From contig NZ_QKLU01000003.1 in the NCBI RefSeq assembly GCF_003208655.1, positions 509,745-573,744 on the forward strand: 64,000 nt of DNA. Direction: 5' to 3'. Made by a program: the position numbers and the translations under genes. Below the pieces are notes generated by a model. The model saw only the letters and a program-made list of their open reading frames with translations. It was not told where the DNA came from and ran no database searches. The DNA is from Pedobacter nutrimenti. GTDB lineage: Bacteria > Bacteroidota > Bacteroidia > Sphingobacteriales > Sphingobacteriaceae. Below, piece after piece: positions 51,062-59,619 of the stretch (its first letter is position 1; every line of letters begins with the position of its first letter).

Positions 51062-53545
51062 TTAAAAATCTACATGTATCCTTGCTCTTATTCCCCATTT
51101 AGCCACATGCGGATTGTCGAGGTAATTGAACCGTCTGACATAGTCCACCCTAAGGATTTTGAAAATGTTAGAAATCCCTATACTTCCTTCCATATAAGGT
51201 GTTTTTCCCAGGGGGAAGGAAGATTGAATACCCTGTTTATCTGTTGCAAAACGATAGGCATCCGGATTGTTTTCGGGCAGGTTTTTGGAAGAAATACCAC
51301 CATAAAGTATTTTAAAAGAAGCGACCTCCCGGAGCTGCAATTTTTTCAACAAAGGGATTTTGTTTAAAAATATTCCGTTAAATGCATGATCGATGTTGGC
51401 ACTTGCATATTTATCGCTCATAAATTCCATAAAATTCATCAGGTTATAGGCCTGAAGCTGATAGGCATAAGTTTGGTTGGCACGGTGTATATTCAACAAG
51501 GGGAAGGGCACCTTGCCCAGTACCATTCCACCTTCCAGGGTGATGTCCGAATAACCAAAAGGAGAGAGGTAAAGCCTTTTATATATGTTCATTGATATGT
51601 TCTGGTAATTGTAGTCTCCGCCAAGGAAATTTTTAAAACCGGCAGAAGCCCTTAAGGTAAAAATGGGATAAGGATTTTTAATTGGTCTGCGGAAGCGTTT
51701 TCCCTGGTAAAACTGTTCATGAGGGGCCCATCTGATTTCAGAAGTAAATTCCGATAGCTGTAAAGATTTAACCGGATCTCCACCCGCTGCAGGTTGAAAA
51801 ACCAAGCCTCCAGTGGGATCAAGCTCCTGATTGCGGTAACCAATCCGGAAGGACAGGTGATCTTTTGTTTCCTGGAAATATTCTGCAGACCATTTCCTGT
51901 TGTACATCCACTTATCATTTATTCCTCTTTTAAAGGAAAGCAGGAAGTTGTCTTCTTCCAGAAAAGCCAGGTCCTGGCCCGGAATTTGGGTTTCGTAACT
52001 GTGGCGAAGGGTAAAAGTACTGACCGGAAACCGAAAAAGCCCGCTGGGTTTGAAAGAATAGGCAGCAGCCATGGCGTATTTCCAGGTTTTATCGCGCATC
52101 CCATAGGCAACATGTCCTTCCAATAAAACCTTATCGCTGAAATCTTCATTGGTCCTTCCGCCAATGCGGAACCTTTTACCTTCAATATGGTTGAAACTGT
52201 AAAAAGAAGTAACCGGACCTATATCTATGGGCCCTTCTTTGAGGTAGCCCGATATCACCAGGGCACCAAGCCCCATCATGCGTTTGAATTTTGGGGAATT
52301 TTTAAGGCTGTCAATATTGTTGTAGGCATTTTTTTCCATGGCCGACAGCTGCATCGGTCTTTTAAAAGTGTCGAGCGGGGATTTGGGCATCAGGCTGTGC
52401 AAGTCAGTTAAAATGAGCTCTTTTTTCCTCAGCTGGTAATCGGTTGTTAAAATGGTTTTTTCGCCGAATACACTGGCTTTTCCCTTAAAAAGACCAAGGT
52501 CCATGGCCATGACACTTTTGGCAATATAATACTGGCCTGCTGCATTTTGTTCATAACTGATCTCTGCCTGAAAATCGTTTACCCAGTTGAGGTTAATCTC
52601 TTTGTTAACCGAAAGGTTTACCCGCTGCACGGCATAATGCCCGTCCAGCGGTACAAAAAGTTCACCCATAAAAAGCATATCCTGCTTACTTCTGGGACTG
52701 AACATCAGGTGTACCACTTTTAAGCTGCCCTGGTTCAAGGTATCGATAATAAAATACTTATAGAATTCGGGTGCAATGGAGGATATCGGGCTCAAAAATT
52801 TCTGGCTCCCAAGACCAATATCATGGTCATAAACATCTACATGCTGGTAAATGCGTTTGAGGTATTCATTGATCCCGTCTTCATCCAGATACTGATCAAT
52901 TCTGGATTGTTTTTCGTCCAGGATCTTTACGTTACGGTGCTCCATTGTTTGGCTAAACTGACTAAGTTTTTCCTGCATGAAAATGGGGATCAGCGACCTG
53001 CCACTTTTTTTTGTGGTATCGGCAGTTTTAAGTAAAAAAGAAAATTTTCTGAGTAAAGAGGATTTGTGCGCCTTATCGGTTGCCATGTTAAGCGCTAAAT
53101 TTAATTTTTCATATTGTCTGAAGGAGATATTGGTATCTCTGCGTGCGGTGTTTTTATCCCGGTTATCGATGACCTTTCGGATCAGTTCTACAGCGGGATT
53201 GTTTTTGTTTCTATAAGGTGGCCTTTTAGGTGCCTGGATACTTACCCCCTCAAGCTGGTGGCTGTTTTCTTCCAGCTCTATAAAAAGTTGGTGGCCGGTA
53301 TTTTCCGTAAAACGATAATGCAGGGGTTTATACCCTACAGCAGAAAAACGAAGGCCCCTGATTTCCTTATCGGTACTTATTTTGAATTGTCCTTCGCCAT
53401 TTGATACCACGGCACCTTTCATTTCCATAAAAGAAACGGTAACTGAGGGTACAGGTTGTCTGCTTATTTTATCCCTGATAATGCCTGTAATCGTGGTTTG
53501 CGCAAATCCGGAAAAACTGGAAAACAAGATCAGCAGCAGGGTCAT
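51062..53545 (-). CDS. DUF5686 outer-membrane protein with carboxypeptidase-like domain
   Basis: About 827 residues: a signal peptide (MTLLLILFSSFSGFAQ), a carboxypeptidase regulatory-like domain (ITGIIRDKISRQPVPSVTVSFMEMKGAVVSNGEGQFKI), then the long DUF5686 region whose C-terminal half is rich in aromatic beta strands and ends in a typical outer-membrane strand (WGIRARIHVDF). The conserved PYRNKNNPAVELIRKVIDNRDKN segment after the first domain is characteristic. Function is unknown in this Bacteroidota-specific family. The frame extends 31 codons upstream but the signal peptide points to the ATG at 53545. Confidence 0.86.
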   Translation of the reverse strand: MTLLLILFSSFSGFAQTTITGIIRDKISRQPVPSVTVSFMEMKGAVVSNGEGQFKISTDKEIRGLRFSAVGYKPLHYRFTENTGHQLFIELEENSHQLEGVSIQAPKRPPYRNKNNPAVELIRKVIDNRDKNTARRDTNISFRQYEKLNLALNMATDKAHKSSLLRKFSFLLKTADTTKKSGRSLIPIFMQEKLSQFSQTMEHRNVKILDEKQSRIDQYLDEDGINEYLKRIYQHVDVYDHDIGLGSQKFLSPISSIAPEFYKYFIIDTLNQGSLKVVHLMFSPRSKQDMLFMGELFVPLDGHYAVQRVNLSVNKEINLNWVNDFQAEISYEQNAAGQYYIAKSVMAMDLGLFKGKASVFGEKTILTTDYQLRKKELILTDLHSLMPKSPLDTFKRPMQLSAMEKNAYNNIDSLKNSPKFKRMMGLGALVISGYLKEGPIDIGPVTSFYSFNHIEGKRFRIGGRTNEDFSDKVLLEGHVAYGMRDKTWKYAMAAAYSFKPSGLFRFPVSTFTLRHSYETQIPGQDLAFLEEDNFLLSFKRGINDKWMYNRKWSAEYFQETKDHLSFRIGYRNQELDPTGGLVFQPAAGGDPVKSLQLSEFTSEIRWAPHEQFYQGKRFRRPIKNPYPIFTLRASAGFKNFLGGDYNYQNISMNIYKRLYLSPFGYSDITLEGGMVLGKVPFPLLNIHRANQTYAYQLQAYNLMNFMEFMSDKYASANIDHAFNGIFLNKIPLLKKLQLREVASFKILYGGISSKNLPENNPDAYRFATDKQGIQSSFPLGKTPYMEGSIGISNIFKILRVDYVRRFNYLDNPHVAKWGIRARIHVDF

Positions 53546-53652
53546 AAAACATCCTTTAAAAAAAATGATGTTGGCTTTGTGCTTTAAAGGTGAACAGAGA
53601 GATACAGCGTTAGAACATAATTTTACATAAACAGGCATAGATTTTAATTTAT

Positions 53653-53682
53653 GGGCCCCATCAAATACAGGGGCCCTTTTTT
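53653..53682 (+). terminator. Intrinsic-type hairpin with T run on the plus strand
   Basis: GGGCCCC and GGGGCCC form a 7-bp stem over a 10-nt loop followed by TTTTTT on the plus strand. Both flanking genes are on the minus strand, so the T run serves antisense transcripts; the stem itself lies 22 bases past the acyltransferase stop. Confidence 0.6.
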
Positions 53683-53704
53683 GATCATAGGTAAATGGTA
53701 CAAC

Positions 53705-54583
53705 TTAATTTTCTTTCCACCTTTTATGTGACCATAACCAGTAAGCAGGGCTAATGGAAATGGTTTGCTGCAGTTTTTTGGAAAAAGCAGCAGTGATTTG
53801 GCCGCTACTGGTTTGGGGGGCAATTTCTGTAATTGGTGAAAAATTGACCCTCCAGCTGTTGTGGCCTAAAGGAAGAATATCGATGTAAATGACAACGGAA
53901 TTGGTGGCAATGGCCAGTTTTTCAGCCCCGTTGAACATTAAGGTAGACTGGTTCATGAAATCGACCCTGCACTTGGCTTGCAGGCCCGGAAACTGATCGG
54001 CAATAAATAAAGACAATTGTGGTTGTTCATGTGTTTTTAGAAGCTGCCTGAGGGCCTGAGAGGCAGGAATCATACGCATGCCGAATCGGGTACGTATGCG
54101 GTGAACCAGTTTGCCCATGATTTTATTGGAAAGCGGCTTGTAGATTGCATTGACCTGAAATGGCAAAAGCATAGGTAAAATGTTCAGACATTCCCAATTG
54201 CCATAATGTCCCAATACGGCAATCACATTTCTGTTTTGCTGATAATAGGTGTCGAGTAATTCCGGATTGGAAATTCGCACCTGTTTGAGCTGTTCCCGGC
54301 TGCTGATGGAAAAGAAACGGGTAATTTCAACGGCCAGGCCGGCAAGGTGCAAATAAAACTCCCTGGCCAGCAGTTCGACCTCTTCGTAAGTTTTTAAAGG
54401 CAGGGCGCGGGAAAGATTTTGCAGGACCACATTATACCTGTACCTGAAAACCCTGTAAGAAAGAAAAAAGAGTAGCCTGCCAATTAAAATATTGGAAAGA
54501 TAATAAGGGAGCATACTGAGCAGGTAGAGGGGAGGATAAACTAAAAAATAAAGCAGGTCGTATCTTGCTTTTCTTGTCATCAT
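53705..54583 (-). CDS. LpxL/HtrB-like lysophospholipid/lipid A acyltransferase
   Basis: A 292-residue inner-membrane acyltransferase with one N-terminal membrane segment (LLYFLVYPPLYLLSMLPYYLSNILIGRLLFFL). The catalytic HxxxxE motif is intact: His126 to Glu131 in VLGHYGNWECLN. Later conserved parts are NAIYKPLSNKIM and LSLFIADQFPGLQAKCRVDFMNQSTLMFNGAEKLA. Members add a late acyl chain to lipid A or related lipids in Bacteroidota. It stands alone upstream of a hairpin. Confidence 0.92.
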   Translation of the reverse strand: MMTRKARYDLLYFLVYPPLYLLSMLPYYLSNILIGRLLFFLSYRVFRYRYNVVLQNLSRALPLKTYEEVELLAREFYLHLAGLAVEITRFFSISSREQLKQVRISNPELLDTYYQQNRNVIAVLGHYGNWECLNILPMLLPFQVNAIYKPLSNKIMGKLVHRIRTRFGMRMIPASQALRQLLKTHEQPQLSLFIADQFPGLQAKCRVDFMNQSTLMFNGAEKLAIATNSVVIYIDILPLGHNSWRVNFSPITEIAPQTSSGQITAAFSKKLQQTISISPAYWLWSHKRWKEN

Positions 54584-54817
54584 ATCAATAATTGTTTTGG
54601 ATTAGGACAACCTGAACGGTTTATACCCCTACCTCTCTAAAAAAAATAAAATCACTTCAGAATGACTGGTCTTTGCCTTAAATGACGGGGAAGGAAGTTT
54701 TTTTAAAGGCAAAGGATGGTTTTGAAAACACATTTTATCTGAAATATAATTTAGCTGCATATACATAAATACAACCGCCAGGGACCTAAGGACTAGTGGA
54801 ACAGAAAATAATGGCAT
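54584..54817. other. Non-coding stretch upstream of mgt control region
   Basis: About 230 bases with no credible gene. It has one hairpin, CTTTGCCTT (54671-54679) with AAGGCAAAG (54706-54714). A 62-codon minus-strand frame is present but has no convincing protein features. Confidence 0.5.
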
Positions 54818-54818
54818 T

Positions 54819-54862
54819 TCTAATTGATTTCTAATAATATTCTAATTGATCTCTAACGATTT
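54819..54862 (+). promoter_or_regulatory. Four tandem 11-bp direct repeats (TCTAA), putative response-regulator operator
   Basis: TCTAA recurs at 54819, 54830, 54841 and 54852, exactly 11 bp apart. Pairs of units form a 17-bp near-perfect repeat (TTCTAATTGATTTCTAA and TTCTAATTGATCTCTAA, one difference) spaced by 22 bp. The array ends about 18 bases before the -7 box. Eleven-bp tandem half-sites are the pattern bound by OmpR/PhoB/PhoP-type regulators; the regulator itself is not in the window. Confidence 0.7.
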
Positions 54863-54879
54863 TTTTACAGGCCTGCCCT

Positions 54880-54887
54880 TACTTTTG
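54880..54887 (+). promoter_or_regulatory. -7 element of mgt operon
   Basis: TACTTTTG matches TAnnTTTG exactly. Transcription would start about 5-8 bases later, some 20 bases before the leader ORF. A -33 box is not obvious, as expected if an activator bound to the adjacent repeats is needed. Confidence 0.6.
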
Positions 54888-54914
54888 TGGCACATTAAAA
54901 AAAAGAGAAATTAT

Positions 54915-54971
54915 ATGGATAAGCCTCCGTGTTATAGCCCATTATTTATTCACCTTCTCCTTTCAGTATAG
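54915..54971 (+). CDS. 18-aa leader peptide of the mgtC-mgtA operon
   Basis: ATG to TAG encodes MDKPPCYSPLFIHLLLSV. It is preceded by an A-rich ribosome-binding region (AAAAAAAAGAGAAATTAT) typical for Bacteroidota and lies between a -7 box and mgtC. It has Pro-Pro at codons 4-5 and Pro at codon 9, with three Leu near the end. Its last codons form the 5' arm of one RNA stem and its stop codon lies in the 5' arm of another that covers the mgtC start. It resembles the Salmonella mgtL leader in position, length and proline content, not in sequence. Confidence 0.6.
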   Translation: MDKPPCYSPLFIHLLLSV

Positions 54972-55018
54972 CTTTTAAGCTGTCCCTGAAAGGGGAGCAG
55001 CAAGACAAAAGCTATGTT
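54955..55018 (+). promoter_or_regulatory. Mutually exclusive leader stems controlling mgtC start
   Basis: Conformer A: 54965-54976 pairs with 55007-55018 (12 bp, two G-U), burying the mgtC ATG; inside it GCTG-TCCC (54979-54986) pairs with GGGG and CAGC (54992-55001). Conformer B: 54955-54966, the last leader codons, pairs with 54986-54997 (12 contiguous pairs, two G-U, 19-nt loop), which takes bases needed by A and should free the start codon. No T run follows, so control would be at translation or through Rho. Pairings found by eye. Confidence 0.6.
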
Positions 55019-55724
55019 AACTACATTAGACTTTACAAGCCGCCTTTTACTGGCCCTGACTTTGGGTGCAGGTATAGGTATTGAACGCCAGTGGCGTCAA
55101 AGAATAGCCGGATTAAGAACCAATACCCTGGTTTCGCTCGGCGCAGCAATTTTTATTACGCTTTCTGTAAAAATCGGTGGCGATGCCAGCGGTAGGGTTG
55201 CCTCTTATGTGGTGAGCGGTATTGGTTTTCTGGGTGCAGGTGTCATTATGAAGGATGGCACAAATGTCCGGGGACTGAATACCGCAGCAACCCTCTGGTG
55301 TTCTGCGGCCATTGGTGCCCTGAGTGGAATGGGCTTCATGGCAGAAGCGGTAATTGGTGCTTTCTTTATTGTGTTTGCCCATTTGATGTTACGGCCTCTA
55401 GGTCTTAAACTGGGTAAAATTTCCATCTTTCAGAAAAGTGAATCGGAAGAAACAGAATACCTGATTTCCATTAAATGTAAAGAGACTGTCGAAAACCACA
55501 TCCGTGTTTTATTACTGCAATACCTTGGAAATTACGATAAAGTCATGCTCCGGGCCCTGGCCAGTAGCGACAATGGCGATCCGGCCAATGCCATTATTAC
55601 AGCAGAAATTATTGCCGCAGGAAATCAGGATGAACTGATGGAAAAAATAGTAAGCAGACTAACCATTGAAGCTGAGGTGATGAAGGTGAGCTGGGAACTA
55701 ACAGGACAACAATCGGAGTTATAG
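55014..55724 (+). CDS. mgtC: MgtC/SapB-family membrane protein
   Basis: A 236-residue protein: about four membrane segments with the family signature GAGIGIERQWRQRIAGLRTNTLVSLGAAIFI, SYVVSGIGFLGAGVIMKDGTNVRGLNTAATLWCSAAIGALSGMG, and a C-terminal soluble ACT-like domain (EYLISIKCKETVENHIRVLLLQYLGNYD) as in MgtC. In Salmonella MgtC inhibits the ATP synthase and supports growth at low Mg2+. It is the first structural gene behind the leader ORF and is followed after 37 bases by mgtA, as in enterobacteria. The start codon lies within a predicted RNA stem. Confidence 0.95.
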   Translation: MLTTLDFTSRLLLALTLGAGIGIERQWRQRIAGLRTNTLVSLGAAIFITLSVKIGGDASGRVASYVVSGIGFLGAGVIMKDGTNVRGLNTAATLWCSAAIGALSGMGFMAEAVIGAFFIVFAHLMLRPLGLKLGKISIFQKSESEETEYLISIKCKETVENHIRVLLLQYLGNYDKVMLRALASSDNGDPANAIITAEIIAAGNQDELMEKIVSRLTIEAEVMKVSWELTGQQSEL

Positions 55725-55761
55725 CGCATAAAATAAAGAACAACAATAAATACATACTGGG

Positions 55762-58443
55762 ATGAAAAGAATGAAGATCTATCAAAAAGCTGCTTCCAGC
55801 TTCGACGAGGCAGCAATGACCAAACTCAGGAATGCAGCAAGGCTGGAAAGCGACGCCTATTTTGCTATGCTGCACAGCGGTGAAGAAGGACTGGGCCCTT
55901 CTATGGTCCATAAAAAAAGAAAAAGCTTTGGACTGAATGAAATCCAGCACATTAAGGCGCCCGCCTGGTATGTACAGTTGTTGCAGGCTTTTGTGAATCC
56001 TTTTATTGCAGTACTGTTGGTACTGGCAATTATTTCGTCCATCACTGATGTATGGATGGCTGCACCCCAGGACAGGGATTACAAAACTGTGCTGGTGGTA
56101 GGAATTATGGTGCTGCTCAGCTCATTGTTGCGTTTCTGGCAGGAATACAGCAGTAACAGAGCAGCAGAACAACTCAAAAGCATGGTTAAAACCACTGCTA
56201 CGGTATTGAGAAAAGTGGGGGGTAAAAAAGAAATTGACATCAAAGAACTTGTGCCTGGAGACCTGATTTTTTTAAGTGCCGGGGATATGATCCCGGCTGA
56301 CATCCGGATTATGCATTCCAAAGATTTGTTTGTAAGCCAGGCCATGCTTACCGGTGAATCCCTTCCATTGGAAAAACGTGGAAATGCAATTGCAGATACG
56401 GATCATAAATCACCGCTGGACCTGGATAACATTTGTTTTATGGGAACCAATGTTGTGAGCGGAACAGCTACAGCGATTGTGGTCACTACAGGTAACATGA
56501 CCTATTTTGGTTCCATTGGAAAACTGATTACCGGAAAACGTGCAGAGACCAGTTTTGATAAAGGTGTAAATAAGGTCAGCTGGCTGCTGATCCGTTTTAT
56601 GCTGGTTATGGTCCCATTGATTTTTCTGGTGAATGGCTTTACTAAAGGAGACTGGTTTGAAGCCCTGCTTTTTGGTATTGCTGTTGCAGTAGGGCTAACC
56701 CCTGAAATGCTACCTATGATCGTTACGGCAAATTTGGCGAAAGGGGCCCGGAACATGAGTAAACGGAAGGTCATCGTTAAACGCCTGAATGCCATTCAGA
56801 ACATTGGTGCCATGAACGTACTTTGTACCGATAAAACAGGAACACTGACTATTGACAAGATCATTCTGGAAAGGCATCTGAATGTTTTTGGAGAAGATGA
56901 TGATGAAGTTTTGAAATGGGCATATTTTAACAGTTATCATCAGACTGGTCTGAAAAATCTTTTGGACGTAGCAGTACTGGAGCATATTGAACTGCATGAT
57001 TACCTGAAAGTTGAAGAAGATTACAAAAAAGTAGATGAAATTCCTTTTGATTTTCAGCGCCGCCGTATGAGTGTGATTCTGGAACAAAAAAATGGAAAAC
57101 ACCTGCTGATTTGTAAAGGAGCTGTAGAGGAGATGCTGGATTTATGTTCCCATGCCTTTGAACCGGGTGAAGACCATAAAATGCATAAAGAAAAAGACCT
57201 GGTTGTACCTATGGATGAACGCATGCGCAACACTGTACTTGAAACTTCCAGAAGGATGAATGCCGATGGCCTGAGGGTTTTACTGGTAGCCATTAAAGAA
57301 TATGACCAGCGCCCGGCAAATTACAGTATTGCAGATGAAAAGGATATGGTACTCACTGGTTTTATGGGTTTTCTGGATCCGGCCAAACCTTCTGCAAAAC
57401 CTGCTATTGAAGAATTGCAGCAATTGGGGGTGGAAGTGAAAGTCCTGACCGGGGACAATGAAATTGTCACCAGAAAAATTTGTAAAGATGTAGGTATTCC
57501 CTTTGAGCAGGTATTACTGGGTAATGAAGTGGAAAATATGGTGGATGAGGAGCTTTCTGTGAAGCTGGACCAGGTGAGTATTTTCGCGAAATTAAGCCCT
57601 GTACAGAAATCCAGGATTGTGAAGTTGCTGCAGTCCAAAGGTCATACCGTTGGATTTATGGGAGATGGCATTAACGATGCAGCCGCATTAAGGGATGCAG
57701 ATGTGGGGATCTCTGTAGATACTGCGGTGGATATTGCCAAAGAAAGTGCCGATATCATTTTACTGGAAAAAGACCTGATGGTGCTTCGCAAAGGGGTCAT
57801 TTATGGCCGCAGGACTTTTGGAAACATTATGAAATACATCAAAATGACTGCGAGCAGTAATTTTGGAAATATGTTCAGTATGCTTGGGGCAAGTGCTTTT
57901 TTACCTTTTCTGCCTATGCTACCCATTCATTTACTGATCCAGAACCTGTTGTACGACATTTCGCAGATATCAATTCCCTGGGACCGTATGGATGCAGAAT
58001 TTTTGGAAAAACCACAAAAATGGGATGCAGGGAGCATCAGCCGCTTTATGCTTTTTATCGGGCCAATCAGTTCTATTTTTGATTATGCCACTTTTGCGGT
58101 GATGTTTTTTGTCTTCAAGGCCAATTTACCTGAACATCAGTCCTTGTTCCAGACCGGTTGGTTTGTGGAAGGCCTGTTGTCCCAGACTTTGATTGTACAT
58201 ATGATCCGCACCCGGAAAATTCCATTTATTCAAAGTTGGGCCACTGCACCGGTGATTGCCCTGACCACAGCGGTAATGCTGGTCGGAATAGCCATCCCTT
58301 TTACACCTTTTGCACACCTGATTAAACTGCAGGCCTTACCCTTGAGTTATTTTCCATGGTTGGCCGCGATCCTTACGGGATACTGCCTGCTTACTCAATT
58401 GGTTAAAAACTGGTTCATTAAACGCTTCCAGCAATGGTTATAA
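55762..58443 (+). CDS. mgtA: Magnesium-importing P-type ATPase (class IIIB)
   Basis: An 893-residue Mg2+ P-type ATPase. It shows the family-specific LRFWQEYSSNRAAEQLKSMVKTTATVLRK, the actuator loop MLTGESLPLEK, phosphorylated Asp357 in LCTDKTGTLTIDK, the nucleotide-binding FDFQRRRMSVILE and CKGAVEEML, hinge GFMGDGINDAAALRDADVGI and membrane helices with NLLYDISQISIPWDRMD. MgtA imports Mg2+ when the cation is scarce. It lies 37 bases after mgtC and 28 bases before the CzcB-like gene, so it shares the leader-controlled transcript. Confidence 0.96.
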   Translation: MKRMKIYQKAASSFDEAAMTKLRNAARLESDAYFAMLHSGEEGLGPSMVHKKRKSFGLNEIQHIKAPAWYVQLLQAFVNPFIAVLLVLAIISSITDVWMAAPQDRDYKTVLVVGIMVLLSSLLRFWQEYSSNRAAEQLKSMVKTTATVLRKVGGKKEIDIKELVPGDLIFLSAGDMIPADIRIMHSKDLFVSQAMLTGESLPLEKRGNAIADTDHKSPLDLDNICFMGTNVVSGTATAIVVTTGNMTYFGSIGKLITGKRAETSFDKGVNKVSWLLIRFMLVMVPLIFLVNGFTKGDWFEALLFGIAVAVGLTPEMLPMIVTANLAKGARNMSKRKVIVKRLNAIQNIGAMNVLCTDKTGTLTIDKIILERHLNVFGEDDDEVLKWAYFNSYHQTGLKNLLDVAVLEHIELHDYLKVEEDYKKVDEIPFDFQRRRMSVILEQKNGKHLLICKGAVEEMLDLCSHAFEPGEDHKMHKEKDLVVPMDERMRNTVLETSRRMNADGLRVLLVAIKEYDQRPANYSIADEKDMVLTGFMGFLDPAKPSAKPAIEELQQLGVEVKVLTGDNEIVTRKICKDVGIPFEQVLLGNEVENMVDEELSVKLDQVSIFAKLSPVQKSRIVKLLQSKGHTVGFMGDGINDAAALRDADVGISVDTAVDIAKESADIILLEKDLMVLRKGVIYGRRTFGNIMKYIKMTASSNFGNMFSMLGASAFLPFLPMLPIHLLIQNLLYDISQISIPWDRMDAEFLEKPQKWDAGSISRFMLFIGPISSIFDYATFAVMFFVFKANLPEHQSLFQTGWFVEGLLSQTLIVHMIRTRKIPFIQSWATAPVIALTTAVMLVGIAIPFTPFAHLIKLQALPLSYFPWLAAILTGYCLLTQLVKNWFIKRFQQWL

Positions 58444-58471
58444 AATAAAAACGATAAACAAGTAAACATCC

Positions 58472-59578
58472 ATGAGACATTTAATTTTAACAGGCGGTTT
58501 TATACTGCTTATGGCTTCTTGTGCCCAAAAAAAAGAAAAAGAACAGGCTGCCGGCCATCAGATTATGGGCGATACCCTGATCATTGCAGAACATTCGCCC
58601 CTTGGCAAAAAATTAAAAACAGATACGGTGCATATTGCGCCTTACCGGATGAAATTATCCAGTGCAGCAACGGTAAAAGCCATTCCAAATTTTTTCGCTG
58701 ATATTGCACCGCCTTTTTCAGGAAGGGTGACCAAAGTGTATATGAAGCTGGGGATGAACGTAAACCCAGGCAGTCCTTTGTTTGAAATGGTTTCCTCGGA
58801 CTTTATGGAAAGCCAGAAAAACTATTTCTCCTCTAAATCTGAACTCAAAAAGGCCGAACTGGATTTAAAGCGCCAAAAAGACCTGAAGAAAAATGGGGTG
58901 GCTTCATCCAAAGACCTCGAAGAAGCCGAAAGTACTTTTGAAGTGGCACAAAAGGAATATCAGAACAACCGGGCTGCGCTGAAAATTTTTAATGTAGATC
59001 CTGACCACATGAGCCTGGGCCAGCCCCTGATTATCCGCTCTCCAATAAAGGGACAGGTGATTACCAATGAGCTGGTTACAGGTCATTACATTAAAGATGA
59101 CGATGCCCCTCATGCCAGGGTGGCCGAGCTGAATAAAGTATGGGTTGTGGGCCAGGTAAAGGAGAAAGACATTCGTTTTATACACCCTGGCGATGAAGTG
59201 GATATAGATGTTGCAGCTTATCCGGACAGCAGGATCAGTGGTAAAGTATATCACGTTGACCAGCTGGTGGATGAAGAAACCAGGAGTGTTCAGGTACTTA
59301 TTGTCTGTGAAAACCCGGGTTATAAACTCAAACCAGGCATGTATGCAACCGTTAATTTTACCGATAATCCTCTTCAGGCTGCTTTTGTACCTGTTAAAGC
59401 GGTACTTCAGATGAATGACAACAGTTTTGTGTTTGTGGAAATTGCCCCTGGCCGTTATCTGCGCAGAAAAGTGGTAACCGGGCCGGTTGAAAATGATCAG
59501 ATTCTGATCCGCTCGGGCCTTCAGGCGGGAGAACGCATTGTTGCCCAGGGTGGTTTTTATCTGCTGCAGGCAAAATAA
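58472..59578 (+). CDS. CzcB/CusB-type RND membrane-fusion lipoprotein
   Basis: A 368-residue periplasmic adaptor with a lipobox at Cys17 (LLMASCAQKK). It has a barrel-sandwich hybrid (FFADIAPPFSGRVTKVYMKLGMNVNPGSPLFEMVS and PLIIRSPIKGQVITNELVTGHYI), a coiled-coil hairpin between them and a beta-barrel with DIDVAAYPDSRISGKVYHVDQLVDEETRSVQV. It would connect the downstream RND pump to its outer-membrane channel. It lies 28 bases after mgtA, an unusual link between Mg2+ import and divalent metal export. Confidence 0.93.
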   Translation: MRHLILTGGFILLMASCAQKKEKEQAAGHQIMGDTLIIAEHSPLGKKLKTDTVHIAPYRMKLSSAATVKAIPNFFADIAPPFSGRVTKVYMKLGMNVNPGSPLFEMVSSDFMESQKNYFSSKSELKKAELDLKRQKDLKKNGVASSKDLEEAESTFEVAQKEYQNNRAALKIFNVDPDHMSLGQPLIIRSPIKGQVITNELVTGHYIKDDDAPHARVAELNKVWVVGQVKEKDIRFIHPGDEVDIDVAAYPDSRISGKVYHVDQLVDEETRSVQVLIVCENPGYKLKPGMYATVNFTDNPLQAAFVPVKAVLQMNDNSFVFVEIAPGRYLRRKVVTGPVENDQILIRSGLQAGERIVAQGGFYLLQAK

Positions 59579-59619
59579 TCCCCTAATCAAAAGAATATTA
59601 AAAACTTAAATAGAGCGCA

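Noticed and set aside
54629..54817. 62-codon minus-strand ORF upstream of the acyltransferase
   Set aside because: No domain, poor composition, and it lies in the control region; treated as non-coding.
54880..55013. M-box (ykoK) magnesium riboswitch ahead of mgtC
   Set aside because: The stretch is too short and lacks the conserved M-box core; the leader ORF with competing stems explains the sequence better.
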